NCBI GenBank assembly: GCA_964404075.1
Contig: CAYOIM010000028.1
Span: forward strand, 1 to 11,473
DNA length: 11,473 nt
Direction of reading: 5' to 3'
From: CAYTED01 sp964404075
GTDB lineage: Bacteria; Patescibacteriota; Minisyncoccia; Moranbacterales; UBA1568
In this document: piece after piece, positions 5,462 to 11,371 of the stretch
How the letters are laid out: every line of letters starts with the position of its first letter
Position numbering within the stretch: the first letter of the stretch is position 1
Program-made: the position numbers and the translations under genes
The notes under the pieces: model-generated
Told to the model about the DNA's origin: nothing
Databases searched by the model: none
Seen by the model: the letters and a program-made list of their open reading frames with translations, nothing else

Positions 5462-6913
5462 ATGATTCGAGCATTGCATGAAAAACTGCTGGCGAGAGAG
5501 GTGACGGCCGTGGAGTTGGCTGAAGGGTATTTTGCTCGGATTGAAGCGCGCAATGATGAGCTCAATGCCTACCTCACCGTGACGAGGGACTCCGCGCTCC
5601 GTGATGCGGCATTCGTCGATGAGCGGATCTCGAAGGGTGAATCGATCGGTCTGCTCGCGGGCATCCCGGGCGCCATCAAGGACAATATCTGCATCACGGG
5701 AGTGCGGACGACCGCGGCATCGAAGATTCTCGATAATTTCGTCGCGCCGTACGATGCGACAGTCATCGATCGTCTGAAAAAAGAAAACGCTCTCTTTCTC
5801 GGGAAGACGAATCTTGATGAATTCGCGATGGGCGCTTCGACGGAGAACAGCGCGTATGGTCCGGCACGGAATCCTCTCGACACGACGCGTGTTCCAGGAG
5901 GATCATCGGGCGGATCGGCCGTCGCGGTGGTGGGAGATATGGCGGTGTGGGCGCTCGGATCGGATACGGGTGGATCGATCCGACAGCCGGCATCATTTTG
6001 TGGGCTCGTCGGACTCAAGCCGACTTATGGGCGGGTATCGCGCGCCGGCGTGATCGCGATGGCATCGAGTTTGGATCAGGTGGGACCTCTCACGAAGACC
6101 GTCGAGGATGCGGCGATCGTTCTCTCCATTATCGCCGGGTTTGATATTCACGATGCGACGACGGGCGAGAGCGATGCGAAGGATTACACGCAGTATCTCG
6201 ATGGGAAGGTGCGGGGGCTTCGCATCGGTATTCCGCAGGAGTATTTCACGGATGAACTTGATGCACGCGTTCGCCTCGTCGCAGAGAAGGCGATAGAGCA
6301 GTTTCGATTACTCGGAGCAGAGATTGTGCCGATATCCCTTCCGCTCTCGAAGTATGCTCTCGCCGTGTATTACCTCGTGATGCCGTGCGAGGTGAGTTCC
6401 AATCTCGCTCGGTATGATGGCATTCGTTTCGGTCTGTCCATCAATGATGCGGAAGATTCCATTCCTGGTACGAGCGGACTCCTCGAAACCTATCTCGATA
6501 CGAGGCGGCACGGATTCGGCGCGGAGGTGAAGCGCCGCATCATGCTCGGCACCTACGCATTGTCCGCGGGGTACTATGATGCGTATTACAAGAAGGCACA
6601 ACAGGTGAGAAGGCTGATCCGGGAGGATTTCAAAACGGCATTCGAAACCGTCGACTTCATTTTTTCTCCGACCGCACCCGAAGTCGCTTTCAAAATCGGA
6701 GACAAGTCCGATGATCCTCTGAAGATGTATCTCTCGGATGTCTATACGGTGACGGCGAACCTCGTCGGTGTCCCGGCGATTTCCTTTCCGATGGGGATGA
6801 TCGAGGATGATGGGAAGAAACTCCCGATCGGCGGACAACTCATGGGGAAGTGGTATGATGAGGAGGGTGTCCTTCGCATGGCGGATGCCTTTGAAAAGTC
6901 AGACAAACAGTAA
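5462..6913 (+). CDS. gatA: Asp-tRNA(Asn)/Glu-tRNA(Gln) amidotransferase subunit A
   Basis: GatA is the amidase-signature subunit. It hydrolyses glutamine and passes ammonia to GatB for tRNA-dependent amidation. At 483 residues it has normal length. The Ser-cisSer-Lys triad is visible: K73 in PGAIKDNIC, S148 in GGSSGGSA and S172 in GSDTGGSIRQPASFCG, each six less than the S. aureus numbering. GLKPTYGRVSRAGVIAMASSLDQVGP and the C-terminal FSPTAPEVAFKIGDKSDDPLKMYLSD are also typical. The frame stays open back to 5423, but that part is AT-rich repeat (translated MIFVILNLVFIEC), so ATG 5462 (MIRALHEKLLA) is chosen. There is no Shine-Dalgarno site. Downstream, the membrane protein begins 10 bp after the stop. 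Confidence 0.96.
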   Translation: MIRALHEKLLAREVTAVELAEGYFARIEARNDELNAYLTVTRDSALRDAAFVDERISKGESIGLLAGIPGAIKDNICITGVRTTAASKILDNFVAPYDATVIDRLKKENALFLGKTNLDEFAMGASTENSAYGPARNPLDTTRVPGGSSGGSAVAVVGDMAVWALGSDTGGSIRQPASFCGLVGLKPTYGRVSRAGVIAMASSLDQVGPLTKTVEDAAIVLSIIAGFDIHDATTGESDAKDYTQYLDGKVRGLRIGIPQEYFTDELDARVRLVAEKAIEQFRLLGAEIVPISLPLSKYALAVYYLVMPCEVSSNLARYDGIRFGLSINDAEDSIPGTSGLLETYLDTRRHGFGAEVKRRIMLGTYALSAGYYDAYYKKAQQVRRLIREDFKTAFETVDFIFSPTAPEVAFKIGDKSDDPLKMYLSDVYTVTANLVGVPAISFPMGMIEDDGKKLPIGGQLMGKWYDEEGVLRMADAFEKSDKQ

Positions 6914-6923
6914 GAGAAATATC

Positions 6924-7481
6924 ATGGATCCAAATTACGGTATCGACCTCTCGGGATTGTGGAATATCCTCCTCGATGTACCGGGGTGGTGGCATACGGT
7001 TGAGGGGCTCGCCATCGTCCGGACGGTGAAGTTCCTCCTGTTCATCTATATCGTGGTGCTCCTTGTCGATGTGGCGATCCTCCTGTCGTTCCGGGGAGTG
7101 ACGCGTGACCTCCGCATGAATCTCCTCGGCACGGATCAGAGACCTCTTTTTTCCGGTCGTGCGAAGCAGACGGAGCGGCAGTGGCAGAAGATTTTCGCGC
7201 GGCTTTCGAGCGGGGACGCATCCCAGTATAATCTGGCGATCCTCGAAGCGGATGCCCTCGCCGATACGGTCATGGGCGCGTCGAGATGGGCGGGCACTAA
7301 TCTCGGCGAACGGATCGCATTGGTACGGGAGGGGCAGGTAGAGTCGATCGAGTCGCTCCGCGAAGCGCATGCGGTGAGGAATCGGATCGTGAATGATGCC
7401 GGATTCGCCGTCGATCACGAAGAGGCGGAGCGAGTGCTCGGATTGTACGCGCAATTCCTCGAAGAGATGGAATTACTGTAG
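6924..7481 (+). CDS. One-pass membrane protein of unknown function
   Basis: I do not recognise a named family for these 185 residues. The N-terminus is short and amphipathic, then one transmembrane segment spans about residues 35-56 (VKFLLFIYIVVLLVDVAILL). The remaining 130 residues are soluble, charged and mainly helical. The final third contains LREAHAVRNRIVNDAGF and EEAERVLGLYAQFLEEMELL. The RNxxx pattern followed by a polar residue recalls HEPN-like helical proteins, but here Asn stands where those have His, so no nuclease role is claimed. Start ATG 6924 has a purine-rich AAGAGAAA upstream and lies 10 bp after gatA; the frame is open further up but inside gatA. Proteins of this look sit near gat genes in candidate-phylum genomes, in my recollection only. 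Confidence 0.75.
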   Translation: MDPNYGIDLSGLWNILLDVPGWWHTVEGLAIVRTVKFLLFIYIVVLLVDVAILLSFRGVTRDLRMNLLGTDQRPLFSGRAKQTERQWQKIFARLSSGDASQYNLAILEADALADTVMGASRWAGTNLGERIALVREGQVESIESLREAHAVRNRIVNDAGFAVDHEEAERVLGLYAQFLEEMELL

Positions 7482-7490
7482 GAGAACTTT

Positions 7491-7560
7491 TCATTCAACG
7501 GTCGTTCCGCTTTTTGAGCGGCCAGCCTCGACCAGCTAGGCGGGTGCGACCGCTGAATGA
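7491..7560 (-). repeat. Family 1 palindrome, reverse orientation, with an internal insert
   Basis: The arms TCATTCAACGGTCG (7491-7504) and CGACCGCTGAATGA (7547-7560) pair with a single mismatch, so the palindrome extends six bases past the core on each side. The inner stem and loop (CCGCTTTTTGAGCGG, 7507-7521) are normal. A roughly 20-bp extra segment (about 7522-7541) sits between the inner and outer stems, at the same place as the nested pieces of the copies at 565-635 and 2094-2188. Confidence 0.85.
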
Positions 7561-7595
7561 AAGTACAATTTAATTTTATTTTTAAGGAAAAACAT

Positions 7596-7769
7596 ATGGA
7601 TAAGCATGAGTTTGATGGGTTGCTCGAGGACTATTTTTCCCTTCATGAAGAAGAAAGAAAAGCACAGGAAAAGCGTGAAGAGGGACGCAAGGATTTTGAG
7701 TATGAATGTGAGCGAATGAAAGGAAAGATGCGGGATGCCTTGAAGGAATTGCCGGTGAAGGAGGATTAG
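7596..7769 (+). CDS. Small charged helical protein of unknown function
   Basis: This 57-residue protein is rich in Glu, Lys and Arg. It has a probable long helix from LHEEERKAQEKREEGRKDFEYECERMKGKMRDAL. There is no signal peptide, transmembrane segment or recognised motif, and one cysteine. ATG 7596 is chosen because AAGGA at 7584-7588 is one of the best Shine-Dalgarno sites in the window and is well spaced. An upstream ATG at 7557 falls in the end of a palindromic repeat and would add MKVQFNFIFKEKH. It stands alone between a repeat and the secE leader region. It could be a short regulator or structural protein; no function is proposed. Confidence 0.65.
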   Translation: MDKHEFDGLLEDYFSLHEEERKAQEKREEGRKDFEYECERMKGKMRDALKELPVKED

Positions 7770-7784
7770 ATTTTTGTTAGATTG

Positions 7785-7805
7785 ATCCGCACACCAATTA
7801 TACGC
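7785..7805 (+). repeat. Family 2 end repeat, left arm of a 21-bp perfect inverted repeat
   Basis: This is the exact reverse complement of 7891-7911 over 21 bp. The core CCGCACACCAATTAT is also present, inverted, at 2479-2494 next to ligA. Confidence 0.85.
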
Positions 7806-7890
7806 AGCGCTAAAAGCGCAAAGTATTGTATAGGATCGTAGGGGGATTTCTCGTACAGAGTTCGTTTTTGCAGTAGAGAAGTTTCTTAAA
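7806..7890. other. 85-bp non-coding interior of the family 2 element
   Basis: No coding frame or known RNA was recognised. A 5-bp hairpin GCGCT (7807-7811), AAA, AGCGC (7815-7819) lies next to the left arm, with no T-run after it. With its 21-bp arms the unit spans 127 bp and looks like a miniature inverted-repeat element. Confidence 0.5.
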
Positions 7891-7911
7891 GCGTATAATT
7901 GGTGTGCGGAT
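7891..7911 (-). repeat. Family 2 end repeat, right arm, touching the secE promoter
   Basis: This is the partner of 7785-7805. Its last base is the first T of the TTGACA box at 7911-7916. The arm also contains TATAAT (7894-7899) on the + strand, but no good -35 box lies at a normal distance before it. Confidence 0.85.
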
Positions 7912-7939
7912 TGACAGATGAACGGGAAACTGGTACATT
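7911..7939 (+). promoter_or_regulatory. Sigma-70-type promoter for secE-nusG-rplK-rplA
   Basis: TTGACA (7911-7916), a 17-bp spacer and TACATT (7934-7939) are a near-consensus promoter. Predicted transcription starts near 7946, at the foot of the hairpin 7948-7960. It faces the secE operon, about 50 bp from the secE ATG. Confidence 0.7.
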
Positions 7940-7947
7940 TTCCCTGT

Positions 7948-7966
7948 AGCCCTCGGGGCTTTTTTT
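7948..7966 (+). terminator. Terminator-like hairpin in the secE leader
   Basis: AGCCC (7948-7952), loop TCG, GGGCT (7956-7960), then a run of T through 7966. It looks like a short intrinsic terminator. Because it starts right at the predicted +1 of the secE promoter, it may instead protect the 5' end or attenuate. It could equally end transcripts arriving from upstream. Confidence 0.5.
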
Positions 7967-7994
7967 GAACCGGAAAAATCGATTGTTGAGCCTT

Positions 7995-8183
7995 ATGCAA
8001 GCCATCCTTTCATTTTTACGGGAAGCGAAGACGGAATTGATCAAGGTGAGCTGGCCGGATCGGAAAACGGTCTTCCAATACACGGTCATCGTGATCATCC
8101 TCTCCCTTTCGGTGGCGATTTTTCTCGGGGCATTGGACTCGCTGTTCAGCTTTCTCGTACAGAAGTATCTCATCCGATCATAA
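7995..8183 (+). CDS. secE: Preprotein translocase subunit SecE
   Basis: SecE is the essential clamp subunit of the SecYEG channel in the inner membrane. The 62-residue single-span form is normal outside the Enterobacteria. FLREAKTELIKVSWPDRKTVFQYT is the conserved amphipathic segment, including the KVSWP motif, followed by one transmembrane helix (VIVIILSLSVAIFLGALDSLFSFL). ATG 7995 is preferred; a TTG at 7965 would place the start inside the T-run of a terminator-like hairpin. TTGAG just upstream is a weak ribosome site. nusG follows 17 bp later, the near-universal secE-nusG order. Confidence 0.92.
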   Translation: MQAILSFLREAKTELIKVSWPDRKTVFQYTVIVIILSLSVAIFLGALDSLFSFLVQKYLIRS

Positions 8184-8200
8184 AATAATGTTGCAATCCT

Positions 8201-8746
8201 ATGGCCAAGCAGAGTCAGCATCACGGTCGCGCATGGTATGTGCTCCATACTTATTCCGGATACGAGGACAATGTGTCCCGCAATTTGAAGCAACGCATCG
8301 AATCCATGGACATGCAAGACCTCATCTTCGATGTGATGGTACCGAAGGAGAAGAAGATCAAGATCAAAGGAGGCAAGCGCGTGACCGTCGAGGAGCGCAT
8401 CTACCCGGGCTATGTCCTCGTCGATATGGTGGTGACGGATGCCTCATGGTATGTGGTCCGCAATACGCCGAATGTGACGGGATTCATCGGTCTCGGAACG
8501 ACGCCGACCCCGGTGGATTCGCGGGAAATCGATGGCCTGAAGAAACGGATGGGCACGGATGAACCGAAGTACAAGATCGATGTGAAGATCGGGGATGCGG
8601 TGCAGATCATGGATGGACCGTTCAAGGAATTCGAGGGGAAGATCCAGGAAGTGGATGATGAGAAGGGGAAGGTGAAGGTGCTGGTATCCCTCTTCGGTCG
8701 TGAGACGCCGGTGGAACTCGATTTCCTGCAGATCCGGAAGATGTAA
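8201..8746 (+). CDS. nusG: Transcription termination/antitermination factor NusG
   Basis: NusG binds RNA polymerase, raises processivity and links transcription to translation or Rho. The 181 residues match the family. The NGN domain covers about residues 10-115 (WYVLHTYSGYEDNVSRNLKQ, VKGGKRVTVEERIYPGYVLV-like segments, WYVVRNTPNVTGFIG). The KOW domain covers about 127-181 (IGDAVQIMDGPFKEFEGKIQEVD, then VSLFGRETPVELDFLQIRK). ATG 8201 begins MAKQSQHHGRAWYVLHTYSGYE, the usual length before the NGN strand. No Shine-Dalgarno site is present. It sits in the standard secE-nusG-rplK-rplA order, separated from rplK by an AT-rich hairpin. Confidence 0.96.
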   Translation: MAKQSQHHGRAWYVLHTYSGYEDNVSRNLKQRIESMDMQDLIFDVMVPKEKKIKIKGGKRVTVEERIYPGYVLVDMVVTDASWYVVRNTPNVTGFIGLGTTPTPVDSREIDGLKKRMGTDEPKYKIDVKIGDAVQIMDGPFKEFEGKIQEVDDEKGKVKVLVSLFGRETPVELDFLQIRKM

Positions 8747-8754
8747 TTTTTTTA

Positions 8755-8893
8755 GAAATGTCAAATTCAAAATATCAAATATCAAGTAAATCCTAACTTT
8801 TAAAATTCCAAATTTCGAAACGACGAGTTTGATTTATTGGGATTTGAGATTTGGAAATTATTTGGAATTTGGTATTTGGTATTTGAAATTTAC
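8755..8893. repeat. AT-rich (family 3) palindromic element between nusG and rplK
   Basis: 8770-8785 (AAATATCAAATATCAA) pairs with 8869-8884 (TTGGTATTTGGTATTT) over 16 contiguous RNA pairs, two of them G-U. The stem continues outward through 8763-8768 and 8885-8891 with one bulge on each side. The left arm lacks G and the right arm lacks C. The centre reads CGACGAGTTTGATTTATT. It ends about 8 nt before the rplK ATG. Confidence 0.8.
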
Positions 8894-8899
8894 ATGATT

Positions 8900-9325
8900 A
8901 TGGCAAAGGCGATAAAGACGGTGATCAAACTGCAGATCCAGGGTGGCAAGGCGAATCCGGCTCCTCCGGTCGGACCGGCACTCGGTCAGCACGGGCTCAA
9001 TATCCAGGATTTCTGTTCACGCTTCAACGAGCAGACGAGGGATCGCATGGGCGATGTCATTCCGGCGGAAATCACGGTATTCGAGGATCGGACATTCTCT
9101 TTCATCCTGAAGACTCCCCCGGCAGCGGAACTGTTGAAGAAGGCGGCCAAGGTGGGAAAGGGTGCCGCCAATCCATTGAAGGACAAGGTGGGAACGGTGA
9201 CGAAGGCACAGGTGAGGGAAATCGCCGAAGCGAAGATGGAGGATCTCAATGCGAATGGCGTGGACGCCGCGATGAATATCGTCATGGGTACCGCGCGATC
9301 GATGGGGATCAAGATAGTAGAGTAA
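8900..9325 (+). CDS. rplK: Large-subunit ribosomal protein uL11
   Basis: uL11 forms the base of the stalk and the GTPase-associated centre of the 50S subunit with 23S rRNA. The 141 residues are standard. The N-terminal domain shows KAIKTVIKLQIQGGKANPAPPVGPALGQHGLNI with the proline-rich hinge. The RNA-binding C-terminal domain shows FSFILKTPPAAELLKKAAKV and ends GTARSMGIKIVE. ATG 8900 is chosen because MAKAIK is the usual start; the open frame back to 8837 is AT-rich repeat, and ATG 8894 is a close alternative. No Shine-Dalgarno site is seen. rplA follows after a 52-bp gap that holds a probable L1 site. Confidence 0.96.
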   Translation: MAKAIKTVIKLQIQGGKANPAPPVGPALGQHGLNIQDFCSRFNEQTRDRMGDVIPAEITVFEDRTFSFILKTPPAAELLKKAAKVGKGAANPLKDKVGTVTKAQVREIAEAKMEDLNANGVDAAMNIVMGTARSMGIKIVE

Positions 9326-9339
9326 TTATGAGATAATTT

Positions 9340-9368
9340 GCGGGAGGACTCTGGTCCGCTATCACCGC
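9340..9368 (+). promoter_or_regulatory. Probable ribosomal protein L1 binding site on the rplA mRNA
   Basis: Outer stem GCGG (9340-9343) with CCGC (9365-9368), 5' loop GA, inner stem GGAC (9346-9349) with GTCC (9354-9357), loop TCTG, and 3' loop GCTATCA. A GGGAGG helix with an asymmetric loop ending in ..CACC between rplK and rplA matches, as I recall it, the L1 autoregulatory site of many bacteria, which mimics its 23S rRNA site. It lies directly upstream of the L1 start codon. Confidence 0.5.
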
Positions 9369-9377
9369 GAAAACATT

Positions 9378-10067
9378 ATGAAACACGGGAAAAACTATCG
9401 TGCAGTAGCAGAGAAAATCGATGCCGAGAAATTCTACTCATTCGAGGAGACCGTAGAGATCATGCAGGCGAGTATCAAAAAGAAATTCGATGAATCGGTG
9501 GAGATCCATGTCCGCCTCAACACGAATCCGAAGAAGAACGACGAGCAGGTCCGGGCGACGGTCATCCTCCCGTATGGAACGGGCCGTTCGAAGAAAGTCG
9601 CCGTGGTGACGACGACGAAGGAGAAGGAAGCGCGGGATGCCGGTGCGGATATCGTCGGTGGTGATGATGTGATCGCCGATATCAAGGCGGGGAAAATAGT
9701 CCCGGGCGTTCATTTCGATGCGCTTATCGCGACGCCGGAGATGATGCCGAAGCTCGCACCGGTGGCGAAAATCCTCGGACCGAAGGGAATGATGCCGAGC
9801 CCGAAAACGGAGACGGTAACGCCGAAGATCGGGGAGACCGTCGAGGCGATGAAAAAGGGCAAGAAAGTGAGTTATAAGAATGATGATGGTGCGAACCTCC
9901 ATCAGTCTATCGGCAAGATCTCCTTCACTCCCGAGCAATTGAAGGCGAACTTCGATACTTTCGTCGAGTCCGTACAGAAGGCCAAGCCGGAAAATTACAA
10001 GGGGAAGATGATCGAGAGCATGACGGTGTGTTCCACGATGGGACCGAGCATGAGACTCAAGATATAA
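9378..10067 (+). CDS. rplA: Large-subunit ribosomal protein uL1
   Basis: uL1 builds the mobile L1 stalk at the ribosomal E site and represses its own mRNA. The 229 residues match the family. The signatures KVAVVTTTKEKEARDAGADIVGGDDVIADIKAGK, FDALIATPEMMPKLAPVAKILGPKGMMPSPK (the conserved hinge and RNA-binding block), ANLHQSIGKISF and the C-terminal MGPSMRLKI are all present. ATG 9378 is the only sensible start; no Shine-Dalgarno site is visible. Its presence matters for placement, since some CPR lineages have lost uL1. The next gene begins 18 bp after the stop, with no clear terminator between. Confidence 0.97.
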   Translation: MKHGKNYRAVAEKIDAEKFYSFEETVEIMQASIKKKFDESVEIHVRLNTNPKKNDEQVRATVILPYGTGRSKKVAVVTTTKEKEARDAGADIVGGDDVIADIKAGKIVPGVHFDALIATPEMMPKLAPVAKILGPKGMMPSPKTETVTPKIGETVEAMKKGKKVSYKNDDGANLHQSIGKISFTPEQLKANFDTFVESVQKAKPENYKGKMIESMTVCSTMGPSMRLKI

Positions 10068-10085
10068 TTTTTTTTGACACACATA

Positions 10086-10652
10086 ATGGAAGGTAAGAAG
10101 AGGGTAGTTGTCGGTCTCGTCGGAGAGACGGGCTCCGGAAAGGACACGGTCGCCCGGTATTTGAAAACCCGCTATGGGGCGCATCTCCTCCGTTTCGCTG
10201 ATCCGATCAAAGAAACGCTTTCCCTCTACTTCGAACGATTCTCCAAGGACGATCAGCAGTGGCTCGCCATGCTCCTCAAAGAGCGGTTCGGCAAGGATAT
10301 TCTCGGCAGGGCGTTGCGTCCGCATATCGATGCCGCAGAAGGACTAGTATCGGTGAATGGACTCCGCTTCCCTGAGGATTATGATTTTGTGAAGACTTTT
10401 GTTCCGAGTTTCGTCATCTATGTCACCGCGCCGCAAAAGCTTCGTTGGGAACGCGCCCACAAACGGGGAGAGAAAAGTGATGACCGGGAGGATTTCGATT
10501 ATTTTCAGAAGTTGGAATTGGCGCCGACAGAAGTACATATTCCGGAAATCGGCGCACGGGCGGACTTCACCATCGTGAATGACCAGGGACTCGATGAACT
10601 CCTCTCCGCGACCGATGCCGTGATGGAGCAGGTTTTGAAAGCGCAGATATGA
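10086..10652 (+). CDS. P-loop kinase, dephospho-CoA/nucleotide kinase type
   Basis: This 188-residue protein carries a Walker A motif GETGSGKDT at residues 13-21 (K19) right after a hydrophobic strand (VVVGLVG). A later strand FVIYVTAPQKLRWERAHKRGE resembles the lid region of dephospho-CoA kinase and deoxynucleotide monophosphate kinases, and FADPIKETL resembles the substrate-side helix of dNMP kinases. The exact substrate cannot be told from sequence. The neighbouring dcd and thyA make a nucleotide role attractive, but dcd has its own promoter. ATG 10086 is chosen; TTG 10074 would add only MTHI. It lies 18 bp after rplA and ends in TGA, followed by a weak terminator. Confidence 0.75.
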   Translation: MEGKKRVVVGLVGETGSGKDTVARYLKTRYGAHLLRFADPIKETLSLYFERFSKDDQQWLAMLLKERFGKDILGRALRPHIDAAEGLVSVNGLRFPEDYDFVKTFVPSFVIYVTAPQKLRWERAHKRGEKSDDREDFDYFQKLELAPTEVHIPEIGARADFTIVNDQGLDELLSATDAVMEQVLKAQI

Positions 10653-10658
10653 GACTCG

Positions 10659-10676
10659 TCCGTGTGGCGGGTTTTT
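10659..10676 (+). terminator. Weak intrinsic terminator after the kinase gene
   Basis: TCCGT (10659-10663), loop GTG, GCGGG (10667-10671), then five T. The stem has G-U pairs at both ends, so it is marginal, but it lies 6 bp after a stop codon and before a promoter. Confidence 0.4.
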
Positions 10677-10713
10677 CATTTGACATTTTCTTTTTTTATG
10701 CTCAAAAATCGCT

Positions 10714-10741
10714 TTGTCAAGGGGAAAAAAAGTGATATACT
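10714..10741 (+). promoter_or_regulatory. Sigma-70-type promoter for dcd-thyA
   Basis: TTGTCA (10714-10719), a 16-bp spacer and TATACT (10736-10741), with A/T-rich sequence upstream. Transcription would start near 10748, immediately before a GAGGAGAG ribosome site. A TTGACA at 10680-10685 has no matching -10 box. Confidence 0.65.
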
Positions 10742-10766
10742 GAACGGTGAGGAGAGTCGCTAACCC

Positions 10767-10784
10767 ATGAATGCACAGATATGA
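10767..10784 (+). other. Possible five-codon leader peptide overlapping the dcd start
   Basis: ATG AAT GCA CAG ATA TGA encodes MNAQI. The strong GAGGAGAG (10749-10756) is 10 nt before this ATG but 24 nt before the dcd ATG. Its TGA overlaps the dcd ATG in an ATGA junction, the usual geometry of translational coupling. It may simply be chance. Confidence 0.3.
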
Positions 10785-11350
10785 TTTTATCGGATCGTGA
10801 TATCTTGAAGGAATTGAAGGGAGGAGAAATCGTCATCAAACCATTCAAGAAAGCATGCGTGCAACCAGCGAGTTATGATGTGCACCTCGGTCGGACATTT
10901 CTTGTTTTCAATGTGAATCAGAACTTCGTGATCGACCCGAAAGTGCCTTCGAAAGACCTCATGAAAGAAATCGAAATCAAGAATGACGAGGCATTCGTTC
11001 TCCATCCGGGCGAATTCGCTCTCGGAATGCTGGTTGAAGAGACGGGCGTATCGGACAAACTCGTCGGTCGCCTTGAGGGCAAGAGTTCACTCGGCCGTCT
11101 CGGACTTATCATCCATACGACGGCGGGGTTTCTCGATGCGGGGAACTGTCTCCGGATGACACTTGAACTTTTCAATGCTGGACGCATTCCGATAAAGCTG
11201 TACTACAAGATGCCGATCGGTCAGATGGCATTCGAATATCTCTCCTCACCGTGTCTTCGCCCATACGGTTCCAAGGGTCTCAACAGCAAGTACAAGGGTG
11301 ACACCAAGCCGGTCGCCTCGAAGATGCACCTCAATTTCGGGAAAAAGTAA
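10781..11350 (+). CDS. dcd: dCTP deaminase, possibly the dUMP-forming type
   Basis: The enzyme deaminates dCTP to dUTP; the bifunctional form also releases pyrophosphate to give dUMP for thymidylate synthase. The 189 residues are family length. Visible motifs are QPASYDVHLG near the N-terminus, VLHPGEFALGMLVE, EGKSSLGRLGLIIHTTAGFLDAG, and TLELFNAG, whose E129 corresponds to the catalytic glutamate (E138 in E. coli). The tail PYGSKGLNSKYKGDTKPVASK is the nucleotide-closing segment. TAGF, rather than the TAHR of E. coli, and the YGS..SKY..G tail are closer to the M. tuberculosis and archaeal bifunctional enzymes; this is inference. ATG 10781 begins the usual MILSDRDI. thyA follows 21 bp downstream, probably in one transcript. 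Confidence 0.93.
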   Translation: MILSDRDILKELKGGEIVIKPFKKACVQPASYDVHLGRTFLVFNVNQNFVIDPKVPSKDLMKEIEIKNDEAFVLHPGEFALGMLVEETGVSDKLVGRLEGKSSLGRLGLIIHTTAGFLDAGNCLRMTLELFNAGRIPIKLYYKMPIGQMAFEYLSSPCLRPYGSKGLNSKYKGDTKPVASKMHLNFGKK

Positions 11351-11371
11351 TTTTTTTATCGGAATAATGTC

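Noticed and set aside
7894..7899. TATAAT inside the right 21-bp arm as a -10 box
   Set aside because: The nearest -35-like TTGCAG is 20 bp away, and the TTGACA/TACATT pair just downstream is far stronger.
10074..10079. TTGACA before the kinase gene as a promoter -35 box
   Set aside because: No -10-like sequence lies 15-19 bp downstream, and that stretch is already coding.
9438..10325. A 295-codon open frame on the minus strand over rplA and the kinase gene
   Set aside because: It overlaps two well-supported genes, has low-complexity Arg/His-rich content, and has no start signals.
10680..10685. TTGACA upstream of dcd as the -35 box
   Set aside because: At 16-18 bp downstream there is only CAAAAA-like sequence. 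TTGTCA at 10714 with TATACT at 10736 is a better pair.
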